The notes: generated by a model not told the origin, from the sequence alone. Shown: positions 51,801-60,284, counted from the first letter of the stretch. The stretch: 64,000 nt of DNA from Pseudomonas marginalis (GCF_024169655.1 NZ_JALJWV010000001.1:4756001-4820000); one strand, 5' to 3'. Translations and numbers: made by a program.

Positions 51801-54726
51801 ACGCCAAGCCTCGCGCCCGCTGATCAGCGCCCACGCGATCCGCCCGCCCACCGACACACGCACGCACCTGCGCCTGCTCGGCCTGGACAACTATGCAGCG
51901 GCACCCGCAGCGCCGGCGGCCGAGCCGGATTTGCATGGGTTGGCCCGCGAGCTGTTTCCGGCGCACACCGACGAACAGATCGGTGAACTGCTGCAAGACC
52001 TCGGCAGCCGTCCGGGCGGGGCCTTGCCGATCCTCACCGCGCTGCGCCAGGAGTACCTGCAGCTCGGCCAGGACCTGGCCGCCTGGGAGGCCGCCACGCC
52101 AGGGCGCTACCCGCACAGCGAGGTGAATATGAGCCGCCAGGAGTATGTCGATGTGCGGCAAAATCGCCACCTCTTCTCGCGTGAACTCCTACGCTGCTGG
52201 CGCCGCGAAACCGAGGCAGACCGCCACTTCGACCCACCCGCCCGCAATGGTCAGAAACTCCGGCTGCCCTTCCCGCTCCATGGTGAGTTGCCGGCACTGC
52301 GCGCCAACTTCGAACACATCTCCTTCCTGGAACTGCTCGGCGACCAGCGCGCATTGAATGTCGACGCGTTCCTGGGCAACTTTCCCCGGCTGCGTTACCT
52401 GAGCATCAGCTATGCCCAACTCGGCCATCTGCCGCCGGCCGTGAGCAGCCTGCCTCATCTCAACGCCTTGATTCTCAGCGACTGCGGCATCCGCCTGACG
52501 CCCGAGGACCTGAATGCCCTGACGACCATGAACCGGCTGCACACCCTGGACCTGTTCAACAACCCGCTGGGGTTCACGCCCAGTGTTGCCAACATGCCAC
52601 AGCTGCAATACCTGGACCTCTCCCATACCGGCATTTCGACGCTGCCGGACGGCCTGCTCAGCCGCGCGGCGCTGGAGCTGGCGGTGCTGTCCAACAACCG
52701 CATCACCGAGCTGCCTGCGGCGCTGTTCGAGCTGCCTGCAGACACCGGCAACCCTCTCGACCTGTCCAGCAACCCTTTGTCGCGAGCGAGCCTGGAGCAG
52801 GTCAAAGCCTACTACCAGCGCACGGGTCGCTATTGGGAAGTCGACGCGTCAGACGTCGATACCCAGCGCGTCATAGCGCTGTTCCCGGACTTCAGCGTGA
52901 ACGAAGTCAACCGCTTCATCTTCGGCCTGCCGGGCAACCTGGAAATGGGCCAGATCGAATTGGCCCGCCTGGAAGCGGACTACGCACAACTGTCCGCCGG
53001 ACTCGACAGCTGGACGCGCCAGGCCGCGGCGCCCGAGGAGCAAGCGCGGCGCCAAGCATTCAGCCACTCGCTGCAGGCCTGCTGGCGCCGGGAAAGCCCG
53101 TTGGATGAGCGCCACCCCCAGGTCATTCCCACGTACACCCTGGAAAACCCGTTACCGTTCACGGGAGAATTCCCCGCGCTCAACAGCGTCTTCAGCCATG
53201 TTTCTTCATTGCGTCTGCTCGGCGCAGGGGAACCGTTCCCGTTGCAGTCGTCACTGTTTTTCCGCGGGTTCCCGACACTGAGCCAACTGTCCATCGAACA
53301 GTATGGGCTGGGCGATATCCCCGCTGCGGTATTCGACCTGCCGCAACTGTTGACCCTGCGCCTGCCCCACTGCCGAGTCACGCTGTCAGCCGAGAGCGCC
53401 GCGTCCCTGGCGATGCTGGACCACCTGGAGCAATTGGACCTGAGCCACAACCCACTGGGGCGGCTGCCGGACTTCGCTTCACTGCCCAGGCTGACCAACA
53501 TCAACCTGCAAGCCACCAGCCTGACAACCATCCCCGACCGCCTGTTGACCGCCGTCGAGCGCCAGCACGTCAACCTGAGCAACAACCTGATCAGCGAGAT
53601 TCCCGCCAGTGCGTTCCGTTTACCCAACACCGTCACCGGCGCCTTCGACCTCTCGCGCAACCCGCTTTCGAGGGCGGCGCTGACGCAGATAAAACACTAC
53701 AGCCAGCACATCGGCGGGCATTTCCAGGCCGACGCGCCGGCCGCCCTGCGAGATCGGATCAAAGCGCTGTACCCCACGTTCACCGACGGCGAAGCCAACC
53801 GCTTTTTCTTCGAATTGCCCGGCGACCTGGACGCGGCCGAGCCGGCCCTCAAAGGCCTGGAGGACGAATACACAACACTGTGCGAAGACCTGCGACTGTG
53901 GATGCTGGACGTGCCGACCCGCCACCCGATCCTCGATGCGCCGCTGGACGAACAAACGCGCGCGCAGGATCAGCTCAACCGCCTGGCGTTCAAAACCTTC
54001 CTGGAAGACGCCTGGCGCCGCGAAAGCGAACTGGACGACGACCACGACAGCCTCGAACCCACCCATAAGCTGGCGTATGAAACCAACATCCTGGGCAACC
54101 TGCCGGAACTGCGCGCGCGGTTTGACCACGTGTCGTCCCTGGAAATCGAGGGTGAAGGCAGCATCACCGGGGTCGACGGGTTCCTGCGGTGCTTCCCGAA
54201 ACTGCGTAGCCTGACGCTTTCCAAATTCAGCCTGGGCACGCTGCCGACCTCACTGTTCAGGCTGTCCGAGTTGACCACCCTGAGCCTGACCGAGGCTGCC
54301 GTGCGCTTGACGCCGCAGAGTGTCAGTGCGTTGGCCGAGATGAAGAGCCTGGTGTATCTGGATTTGAGCGAAAACCCGCTGGACCTGCCACCGGACGTCA
54401 GTCGCCTGAGCGACCTGGAATCGCTGTACCTGCCCGACACCAACCTGCGCGAAATGCCTCACGGCGTGTTTGCCTTGCCTGAACTGCGCACCCTGGACAT
54501 GAGCGACAACCTGATCGAGGAACTGCCCGCCGACTTTCTGGAAATGGCCGCGCCCCTCGATGACATATCGGACTTCAGCGGCAACCCCTGGTCGGCGCCA
54601 AGCCTCAACTACCTGCGCCAGCACTACCTGCAAACCGGCAATGACCTGGCGGTCGATGAGGCGCGCCTGGATTCAACCGGCACTGTGCTGGTCAGGCCCG
54701 ACTCGACCGAGCCGATGGAGGAATAA
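48805..54726 (+). CDS. Giant DUF6543-type protein with three tandem LRR modules
   Basis: This is a 1973-aa protein. Residues ~1-400 resemble the DUF6543 (dermonecrotic-toxin-like) region of large Pseudomonas effectors. A hydrophobic stretch (ASTLLQIAAFVAAPFVPPVGLLMLGY, about 50107-50185) could insert into membranes. The C-terminal half contains three copies of one ~300-aa module (starting near 51949, 52876 and 53765). Each has LFP..T..E.N.F...LPG, a W-RRE motif (Trp codons at 52198, 53083 and 54013), GELPALR-type cap and about seven leucine-rich repeats (LDLSxNPL). Related proteins usually end in a NEL ubiquitin-ligase domain; here the sequence stops after the third module. I favour the GTG at 48805, seven bases after AAAGGCG; the ATG at 48787 lacks a Shine-Dalgarno. 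It is inserted between argR and aruC. Effector or toxin activity is inferred. Confidence 0.82.
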   Translation: MTQPTPPIQLADLSTYRDLHMDILEQAVPAWLPTTSAAKRAALSNVQPAIPAWYKSASAQDHDTLKNQVNSAWLAQNQVDQAMANLKSPQDFGAPLLQQRLKQRFGIELDVRTTYLRLYIAQTIPWFPVRTGAARTWTVSLLEAALHNFEANEHYEAHSGFITPPTSSGQFEPLRAVDAQISIAQFTALCRELDIGGQYQRYLEQYFDFNNPVAAARLQGKLKHSQAADLSVALQMARMKKDLRDDQSFTLLQRLLNTDDSRSTCYPLLCYDLTIMSSTLTGIVLFAENIGSRHPVGVIAYIPDDPYAPLKQYPTLVAFMTALGNNLRSAEYQQFFSRFVNHAERGPFFADLNRRLSNVRWHPHTRGDPLPSWRETPIDQPHLAFQATAISGDLFSHLFQRKLSKVFNDARSLAVSTASADQKARWERWDIVRKIASTLLQIAAFVAAPFVPPVGLLMLGYSAYQMLDDAFEWIVDWAVGDVSEAFKHLLSFVEQGLQLGLFIAGAPLASGALRALLPAETLRFFERLKPVTLPDGKARLWKPDLTPYAHDLQLAPHAYPNAEGLYAHNGTQILKLADQPFVVQTDPVTQQPYLQHPTRTNAYRPPLRSNGKGAWLTELDNPLSWDSLTLMKRQGPHTQGLSNDQLTTAQRISATDDGALRSLYLNRHTPPPLLTDTLQRFKIDQALQDFVEQMNSDDPAIYARADGQTQLHLLANLGLWPKTKTLRFLDAQGRTLWELPGEPNASVVQLHDAQLSNGDLLKTLLESLDEAQRKTLLGEAFGDPLTSLHNQALKLRKKLAGLAQAHRRELFDARYQRLDSPTNPRQRVLREHTPGLPLSAADAVLEHANSLELQEVDQGKVPPRLHQLAQTLRDEAQITQAYEGLYLNSTDTLGTHRLALHSLERLPGWARKKLRIEIRDASDNLIDAVGKPKARIKRVLVRSAEGRYTPQDRQGPLSAETDLYSAILQALPDTERDALGLRIGQGPALRQALRSHALERQASRPLISAHAIRPPTDTRTHLRLLGLDNYAAAPAAPAAEPDLHGLARELFPAHTDEQIGELLQDLGSRPGGALPILTALRQEYLQLGQDLAAWEAATPGRYPHSEVNMSRQEYVDVRQNRHLFSRELLRCWRRETEADRHFDPPARNGQKLRLPFPLHGELPALRANFEHISFLELLGDQRALNVDAFLGNFPRLRYLSISYAQLGHLPPAVSSLPHLNALILSDCGIRLTPEDLNALTTMNRLHTLDLFNNPLGFTPSVANMPQLQYLDLSHTGISTLPDGLLSRAALELAVLSNNRITELPAALFELPADTGNPLDLSSNPLSRASLEQVKAYYQRTGRYWEVDASDVDTQRVIALFPDFSVNEVNRFIFGLPGNLEMGQIELARLEADYAQLSAGLDSWTRQAAAPEEQARRQAFSHSLQACWRRESPLDERHPQVIPTYTLENPLPFTGEFPALNSVFSHVSSLRLLGAGEPFPLQSSLFFRGFPTLSQLSIEQYGLGDIPAAVFDLPQLLTLRLPHCRVTLSAESAASLAMLDHLEQLDLSHNPLGRLPDFASLPRLTNINLQATSLTTIPDRLLTAVERQHVNLSNNLISEIPASAFRLPNTVTGAFDLSRNPLSRAALTQIKHYSQHIGGHFQADAPAALRDRIKALYPTFTDGEANRFFFELPGDLDAAEPALKGLEDEYTTLCEDLRLWMLDVPTRHPILDAPLDEQTRAQDQLNRLAFKTFLEDAWRRESELDDDHDSLEPTHKLAYETNILGNLPELRARFDHVSSLEIEGEGSITGVDGFLRCFPKLRSLTLSKFSLGTLPTSLFRLSELTTLSLTEAAVRLTPQSVSALAEMKSLVYLDLSENPLDLPPDVSRLSDLESLYLPDTNLREMPHGVFALPELRTLDMSDNLIEELPADFLEMAAPLDDISDFSGNPWSAPSLNYLRQHYLQTGNDLAVDEARLDSTGTVLVRPDSTEPMEE

Positions 54727-54741
54727 CGCGCCAGCCGCCAA

Positions 54742-55722
54742 TCAGCCGCGCTCGGACGGCACCGACGACAGCTCGAACGGGCTGCTGCTGCGCCGCTGGT
54801 TGCGGTCTTCGCGAGGGGTGGCGCCAAAGAAATTGCGGTAGGCGCTGGAGAAATGCGGCCCCGAGGAGAAGCCGCAGGACAGGCCGATCTGGATGATCGA
54901 TTTGCTGGTTTGCATCAGCATCTGGCGGGCCTTGTTCAGGCGCAGTTCCAGGTAATACTGGCTGGGAACGCGATTGAGGTACTGCTTGAAGATGCGCTCC
55001 AGTTGTCGTCGCGACACGCAGACGTGCTGGGCGATTTCGTCAGTGGTCAGCGGCTCTTCGATGTTGGCTTCCATCAACAGAACGGCCTGGGTCAGCTTCG
55101 GATGGCTGGACCCCAGGCGGTTTTGCAGGGGGATGCGCTGGCGCTCGCCGCCTTCGCGGATGCGTTCCACCACCAGTTCTTCGGACACCGCACCGGCCAG
55201 CTCGGCCCCGTGATCACGGGCCAGCACCGCCAGCAACAGGTCGAGTACCGACATGCCGCCACACGCGGTCAGGCGATCGCGGTCCCAGTCAAACAAATGG
55301 CTGGTGGCGATAACCTTGGGGAAACGCTCGGCAAAATCGTCCTGCCAGCGCCAATGGACGGCGGCGCGGTAGCCGTCGAGCAAACCGAGCTGGGCCAGCG
55401 GGTAGACACCGGCCGACAAACCGCCGACCACGCAACCGGCGCGCACCAGTTGCTTGAGCGCGGCGCTGAGCGGGGAAGCGATCACGGTGGGCGGTTCGTC
55501 GGCCACCAGGAACAGCTTCTGGAAACCTTCCAGCTTGCCGGCCCATGGCCCGCCCGGCAGTTGCCAGGCGCCTTCGGTCTGCGGCTCGGCCTGCAGAAAC
55601 GACAGTTCGTAGACCACCTCCGGATGCACCCGCTGAGCAACGCGCAAGGCCTCCTCAGCCAGCGCAAGCGTCAGGGCTTTTGTGCTGGGCCAAATCAGGA
55701 AACCAATTCGATGGGCAGTCAT
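54742..55722 (-). CDS. argR: Arginine-responsive regulator ArgR (AraC/GlxA type)
   Basis: This 326-aa regulator controls arginine uptake and catabolism in Pseudomonas and is unrelated to E. coli ArgR. Residues 1-190 form a DJ-1/PfpI-like ligand-binding domain (LVRAGCVVGGLSAGVYPLAQLGLLDGYRAAVHW). The C-terminal AraC domain has LTTDEIAQHVCVSRRQLERIFKQYL and SIIQIGLSCGFSSGPHFSSAYRNFFGATPREDR. It follows aotP on the minus strand after a REPIN, as the last gene of the aot cluster. Confidence 0.94.
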   Translation of the reverse strand: MTAHRIGFLIWPSTKALTLALAEEALRVAQRVHPEVVYELSFLQAEPQTEGAWQLPGGPWAGKLEGFQKLFLVADEPPTVIASPLSAALKQLVRAGCVVGGLSAGVYPLAQLGLLDGYRAAVHWRWQDDFAERFPKVIATSHLFDWDRDRLTACGGMSVLDLLLAVLARDHGAELAGAVSEELVVERIREGGERQRIPLQNRLGSSHPKLTQAVLLMEANIEEPLTTDEIAQHVCVSRRQLERIFKQYLNRVPSQYYLELRLNKARQMLMQTSKSIIQIGLSCGFSSGPHFSSAYRNFFGATPREDRNQRRSSSPFELSSVPSERG

Positions 55723-55814
55723 GGAGGGCTATCCGAAGCAAAAACAGTGAAAGAAGCCGTGGGCCAATGCTAGCCCGTAAATGAACACAAATCTCAAAAA
55801 CGATGAACATCCAA

Positions 55815-55918
55815 TGTGGGAGGGGCGGTGCGACGATTCGACTTGCTCCCGATTGCGCTGTATCAGAATCAGATGTGCTGACTGACACTCAGCTATCGGG
55901 GGCAAGCCCCCTCCCACA
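55815..55918. repeat. REPIN 6 between aotP and argR
   Basis: The left half carries the GGTGCGACGATTCGA insert and a degenerate tail (TTGCTCCCGATTGC); the right half is a perfect simple REP. It lies between aotP and argR on a shared transcript. Confidence 0.86.
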
Positions 55919-55943
55919 TAAAAGCAGCGCTCACAAGGAGTGG

Positions 55944-56708
55944 CTACTTCAAGCTGCCGGAAAGGAACTGCTGAAGGCGCTCGGACTGGGGATTGACCAG
56001 TACTTCGCGCGGGTTACCGCGCTCTTCGACGATGCCTTTGTGCAGGAACACCAGTTGGTTGGACACTTCACGGGCAAAGCCCATTTCGTGGGTCACCACC
56101 ACCATGGTGCGGCCTTCCTGCGCCAGGTCCTGCATGACCTTGAGCACTTCGCCGACCAACTCCGGGTCCAGCGCCGAAGTGGGTTCGTCGAACAGCATCA
56201 CCTCCGGCTCCATCGCCAGTGCTCGGGCAATCGCCACGCGCTGTTGCTCGCCACCGGACATATGGCCCGGGAACGCGTCCTTACGATGGCCCACGCCGAC
56301 TTTGGCCAGGTAGTGCTCGGCCTTTTCCCGTGCGTCTTTTTTCGACATGCCGAGTACATGCACCGGGGCTTCCATCACGTTTTCCAGTGCGGTCATGTGC
56401 GACCACAGGTTGAAATGCTGGAACACCATGGACAGGCGCGAACGCATGCGTTGCAGCTGTTTCGGGTCGGCGGCCCGCAGGGCGCCGTCCTTGTTGGCCA
56501 CCAGTTTGAGCTCTTCGTTATTGAGCAGGATCTTGCCGGCGTGGGGTTGCTCCAGCAGGTTGATGCAGCGCAAAAAGGTACTTTTGCCCGAACCACTGGA
56601 ACCGATGATGCTGATCACATCACCGGCCGAGGCGGCCAGGGACACGCCTTTGAGCACTTCATGACTGCCATAGCGTTTATGCAGGTCTTGGACTTCAAGT
56701 TTGTACAT
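55944..56708 (-). CDS. aotP: Arginine/ornithine ABC transporter ATPase
   Basis: This 254-aa ATP-binding subunit is of the HisP/GlnQ type. The Walker A motif is GSSGSGKST, the ABC signature MSGGEQQRVAIARAL, Walker B VMLFDEPTSALDP, and the switch His is in VVVTHEM. I chose the ATG at 56708 (MYKLEVQDLHKRYG); a start five codons earlier is less family-like. It energises uptake through AotQ and AotM. Confidence 0.95.
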   Translation of the reverse strand: MYKLEVQDLHKRYGSHEVLKGVSLAASAGDVISIIGSSGSGKSTFLRCINLLEQPHAGKILLNNEELKLVANKDGALRAADPKQLQRMRSRLSMVFQHFNLWSHMTALENVMEAPVHVLGMSKKDAREKAEHYLAKVGVGHRKDAFPGHMSGGEQQRVAIARALAMEPEVMLFDEPTSALDPELVGEVLKVMQDLAQEGRTMVVVTHEMGFAREVSNQLVFLHKGIVEERGNPREVLVNPQSERLQQFLSGSLK

Positions 56709-56735
56709 GCGGTCGGTTCTCACAAAAACAGGTGG

Positions 56736-57848
56736 TCAGTCGTTGAGCAAGCGCCCGTGACGCAGCGCTTCGCGCCCCGCCACCTTGGCCAGCCAGAAAC
56801 CCGCTTGGGCATAACGTAGCCGTTCAACGGCAAACAACACCCCCGAAGTGCCGGCGCAGATGATGCTCACGCGGTCTTCCAGAGGGTCAATCACTTCAAA
56901 AATCGGTTCGCCGGCGTCCACCCAGTCACCGGCTTTACGCAGGTAACTGATCACACCGGCATGGGGCGCAAACAGCAATTCGGTGCCTTCGAAGGGCACC
57001 CCTTCGCAGGGTTCGTACTGTGGCGCCGGCCACTCACCGTGAATCAGGCCCTGTTCGGCGAGGAACGCGAGGATGCCTTCGGCGTGGAAGATCGCTTCAT
57101 CGCGGCCGGTATCGGCTTGGCCGCCCAGTTCCAGGGTGGTCGCCAGGCATGCCAGCGGAATCTGCGCCTCGGGGAACGCCCGCGACACACGCAGCCAGGG
57201 CAGCGAGCAGGCTTCATCGAATGAGCTGCCGCCGGAGTCTTCCGCCAGCAGGCCGACTTTCACATTCAAATGCGCCGACAGCGAACGCCACTGCGGCCAA
57301 TGCTGGGGCAGCGCGTACATGTGCAGCGCGGCTTCGGCGTCGCAGTGCAGGTCGAGGACGATGTCTGCGCTGCAGGCGTGGCTCAGCAGCACGCGCTGCA
57401 TGCCTTGCAACTGGCTGGCCGGCGCGGGCAACGCGTCGAGCGTATCGCGCATCGCCTGGCGGATCACGCGCACGTTGGCGTGGGGATCATCGCCGAGCTT
57501 GCCGTGCAGTTGCGCGATCAGCGGCTCGCTCAACTCGACGAAATCGCGGTTGAAATTCTTGCCGCTGCCAACCTCGAAACGCCCTTGATGGCTGCCTTGC
57601 AGCAGTTGGCCGAGGCCCATCGGGTTGGCCACCGGCACCAGCTCGATCACGCCGTTGAGCGCGCCTTGCTGTTCCAATTCGGCCAGGCGCTTTTTCAGCT
57701 CCCACGCGGCACGCATCCCCGGCAGCTCATCGGCGTGGAGGCTGGCCTGGATGTAGGCCTTGCGCTCGCCGCTGCCGAAACGGAACACGCTCAGTTGGCG
57801 CTCGCAGCCCAGGTGACCCCAGGGCAACAGGTGATCGATACGTTCCAT
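56736..57848 (-). CDS. aotO: M14/AstE-like metallohydrolase AotO
   Basis: This is a 370-aa protein of the succinylglutamate desuccinylase/aspartoacylase superfamily. Zinc-binding candidates are ASLHADELPGM (His, Glu) and VLDLHCDAEAALH (His). The C-terminal ~100 residues resemble a barrel domain (GVISYLRKAGDWVDAGEPIFEVIDPLED). Its role in the transporter operon is not established; in P. aeruginosa aotO is reported to be dispensable for uptake. It starts one base after aotM ends. Confidence 0.9.
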   Translation of the reverse strand: MERIDHLLPWGHLGCERQLSVFRFGSGERKAYIQASLHADELPGMRAAWELKKRLAELEQQGALNGVIELVPVANPMGLGQLLQGSHQGRFEVGSGKNFNRDFVELSEPLIAQLHGKLGDDPHANVRVIRQAMRDTLDALPAPASQLQGMQRVLLSHACSADIVLDLHCDAEAALHMYALPQHWPQWRSLSAHLNVKVGLLAEDSGGSSFDEACSLPWLRVSRAFPEAQIPLACLATTLELGGQADTGRDEAIFHAEGILAFLAEQGLIHGEWPAPQYEPCEGVPFEGTELLFAPHAGVISYLRKAGDWVDAGEPIFEVIDPLEDRVSIICAGTSGVLFAVERLRYAQAGFWLAKVAGREALRHGRLLND

Positions 57849-57849
57849 A

Positions 57850-58548
57850 TCAGTGCTTCCGTGGAGCCAGGTAGCTCAGCCAGCGGCGCTCGGCCAACTT
57901 GAACAGGCGCACCAGGATAAAGGTCAGGCACAGGTAGAACGCGCCGGCGGTGATATAGGCTTCGAACGGCAAATAGTACTGGGCGTTCACCGTGCGCGCG
58001 GCGCCGGTGATGTCGATCAGGGTGACGATGGATGCAAGGCTGGTGGTCTGCAGCATCATGATCACTTCGTTGCTGTACTGCGGCAGCGCACGGCGCAAGG
58101 CCGACGGCAGCAGGATGCGGCGGTACAGCTTGTAGCGCGACATGCCCATGGCCTTGGCCGCTTCGATCTCGCCATGGGGGGTGGCCTTGAGGCTCCCGGC
58201 AATGATCTCGGCGGTGTAGGCGCTGGTGTTGATCGCAAAGGCCAGGCACGCGCAGAACGTGGCGCTGGACAACAGCGGCCACAGGAAGCTCTCGCGCACC
58301 GCCTGGAACTGGGCCAGGCCGTAGTAGATCAGGAACAGCTGCACCAGCATCGGCGTGCCGCGGATCACATAGGTGTAGAGCCAGGCGATACCGTTGACGA
58401 CCGGCTGCTTGGACACACGCATCAAGCCCAGCGGCAAGGCGGCGAGCAAGCCGAAAAACAGCGACATGGCCAGCAATTTCAGGGTGGTCAGCAAGCCGCC
58501 AAGGTACAGCGGCATGGCCTCCCAGATGACGTTGTAGTCGAAGATCAT
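57850..58548 (-). CDS. aotM: Arginine/ornithine ABC transporter permease AotM
   Basis: This is a 232-aa HisM-type permease with about five helices. The cytoplasmic EAA-type loop is EIIAGSLKATPHGEIEAAKAMGMSRYKLYRRILLPSALRRALP. Its start overlaps the aotQ stop by four bases (ATGA), so the two permeases are coupled. Confidence 0.94.
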   Translation of the reverse strand: MIFDYNVIWEAMPLYLGGLLTTLKLLAMSLFFGLLAALPLGLMRVSKQPVVNGIAWLYTYVIRGTPMLVQLFLIYYGLAQFQAVRESFLWPLLSSATFCACLAFAINTSAYTAEIIAGSLKATPHGEIEAAKAMGMSRYKLYRRILLPSALRRALPQYSNEVIMMLQTTSLASIVTLIDITGAARTVNAQYYLPFEAYITAGAFYLCLTFILVRLFKLAERRWLSYLAPRKH

Positions 58549-59234
58549 AGATCAGCCGCCCTTACGCCTACCGAGTAGCGCTTCTCAAGATGACGCAAGG
58601 CCAGCAACGACACGCTGGTAATCACCAGGTACATCGCCGCCACTGCGAGGAAGAAGGTAAAAGGCTCGCGGGTGGCATCTGCCGCCTGCTTGGCCTTGAA
58701 CATCATGTCTTGCAGGCCCACCACCGAAATCAGCGCGGTGGCCTTGGTCAGTACCAGCCAGTTGTTGGTGAAACCGGGGATCGCCAGCCGAATCATCTGC
58801 GGCACCATCACCCGGAAAAACACCTGAAAAGGGCTCATGCCATACGCCAGGCCGGCTTCAGCCTGACCCTTGGGGATGGCCATGAAGGCGCCACGGAAGG
58901 TTTCCGAGAGGTAGGCACCAAAGATGAAACCCAGGGTGCCGATACCGGCGGCCAAGGGGTTCAAGTCGATATAGTCGTCATAGCCAAGCATCGGCGCGAC
59001 GCGGTTGAGCAGGTCCTGACCACCGTAGAAAATCAGCAGGATCAGCACCAGGTCGGGAATCCCACGGATCACCGTGGAGTACAAGTCACCCAGCCAGGCC
59101 AACCAGCGCACCGGCGACAGGCGTAACGCGACCCCGATCAGACCCAGAACAATGGCCAAGGCCATGGACGACAAGGCGAGCTGAAGCGTCAACCATGCGC
59201 CATCGAGGATGACGGCCCCGTAGCCTTTCAACAT
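58545..59234 (-). CDS. aotQ: Arginine/ornithine ABC transporter permease AotQ
   Basis: This is a 229-aa HisQ-type permease with about five helices; TVIRGIPDLVLILLIFYGG and GAFMAIPKGQAEAGLAYGMSPFQVFFRVMVPQMIRLAIP carry the conserved periplasmic gate and EAA loop. It forms the membrane channel with AotM. It starts 91 bases after aotJ ends. Confidence 0.94.
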   Translation of the reverse strand: MLKGYGAVILDGAWLTLQLALSSMALAIVLGLIGVALRLSPVRWLAWLGDLYSTVIRGIPDLVLILLIFYGGQDLLNRVAPMLGYDDYIDLNPLAAGIGTLGFIFGAYLSETFRGAFMAIPKGQAEAGLAYGMSPFQVFFRVMVPQMIRLAIPGFTNNWLVLTKATALISVVGLQDMMFKAKQAADATREPFTFFLAVAAMYLVITSVSLLALRHLEKRYSVGVRAADL

Positions 59235-59325
59235 GATTCAGGTCCTCGAAAAGGGGGATGAAAAAATGGCGCAAACCTCAGGAATTCTGTTGCTTGCGCC
59301 ATTCTGGACAGACCGCTGCGACGAT

Positions 59326-60111
59326 TTACTTGGCGTCTGGGCCGTAAATATCGAAGTTGAAGTACTTGTCCTGGATTGCCTTGTACTTGCCGTTGGCACG
59401 GATCGCAGTGATCGCAGCGTTGATGCGGTCCAGGTTTTCCTTGTCGCCTTTACGTACCGCGATACCGATGCCATCGCCGAAGTATTTGCTATCGGTAAAG
59501 GCTGGGCCGGTGAACGCGTAGCCTTTACCGGCAGGCGTATCGAGGAAACCTTCCTGCAACAGGGTGGCGTCAGCCACGGTGCCGTCGAGGCGACCGGCTT
59601 CCACGTCCAGGTAGATTTCGTTCTGCGAGCTGTAAGGAACCACCGTGGCACCTTTAGGCGCCAGTACTTCCTTGGCAAAACGGTCGTGGATCGAACCGCG
59701 CTGCACGCCGATCTTCTTGCCTTTCAACTCATCCAGGCTGTCGCTGACAGTCGTGCCTTCCTTCAACACCAGGCGCGCCGGGGTCAGGTAGTAGCGGTTG
59801 GTGAAGTCCACAGACTTCTTGCGGTCGTCAGTGATGGACATGGACGACAGGATCGCGTCGATCTTGCGCACTTTCAGCGCGGGGATCAGGCCGTCGAACT
59901 CTTGCTCGACCCAGGTACACTTGACCTTCATCTCTTCGCACAGAGCGTTGCCGATGTCGTAGTCAAAACCGACGATACTGCCATCCGGCGCCTTCGAGGC
60001 AAACGGAGGGTAAGCCGCTTCGATACCAATTTTCAGAGGCTTGCCTTCAGCGAAAGCCTGCATGGACAGCACGGACAGCGCCAGGGCGCCCAACAGCACG
60101 AGTTTCTTCAT
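59326..60111 (-). CDS. aotJ: Arginine/ornithine periplasmic binding protein
   Basis: This is a 261-aa binding protein with a signal peptide (MKKLVLLGALALSVLSMQAFAEG). The mature protein begins KPLKIGIEAAYPPFASKAPDGSIVGFDYDIGNAL, typical of the lysine/arginine/ornithine-binding family. I chose the ATG at 60111, which has GGAG upstream. It is the first gene of the aot operon, below an ArgR-type element. Confidence 0.95.
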   Translation of the reverse strand: MKKLVLLGALALSVLSMQAFAEGKPLKIGIEAAYPPFASKAPDGSIVGFDYDIGNALCEEMKVKCTWVEQEFDGLIPALKVRKIDAILSSMSITDDRKKSVDFTNRYYLTPARLVLKEGTTVSDSLDELKGKKIGVQRGSIHDRFAKEVLAPKGATVVPYSSQNEIYLDVEAGRLDGTVADATLLQEGFLDTPAGKGYAFTGPAFTDSKYFGDGIGIAVRKGDKENLDRINAAITAIRANGKYKAIQDKYFNFDIYGPDAK

Positions 60112-60268
60112 CTTGGGACTCCATCGGTATAGGGCAAAACAGCAGTATGAGCCATGGCCCACGATGCGACTGAGTGAAACCGAATAGCGGTGCTGCGTCC
60201 TACGCCGATTCAACAGCGGCGACGACGAGCGAGTGATGGGCATTCTAACGACAGGCCGGAAGCCGATA

Positions 60269-60284
60269 TTTCCTCAATGCGACA
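60269..60284 (-). promoter_or_regulatory. ArgR-type half site upstream of aotJ
   Basis: TGTCGC, eight bases, AA on the minus strand matches the ArgR half-site core, about 160 bases upstream of aotJ. A weaker TGTCGT lies 31 bases downstream. Confidence 0.55.

Noticed and set aside
40569..55918. Repeated hairpins that could be mistaken for a CRISPR array
   Set aside because: The copies are scattered single REPINs with inverted halves and no regular spacers; no cas gene is present.
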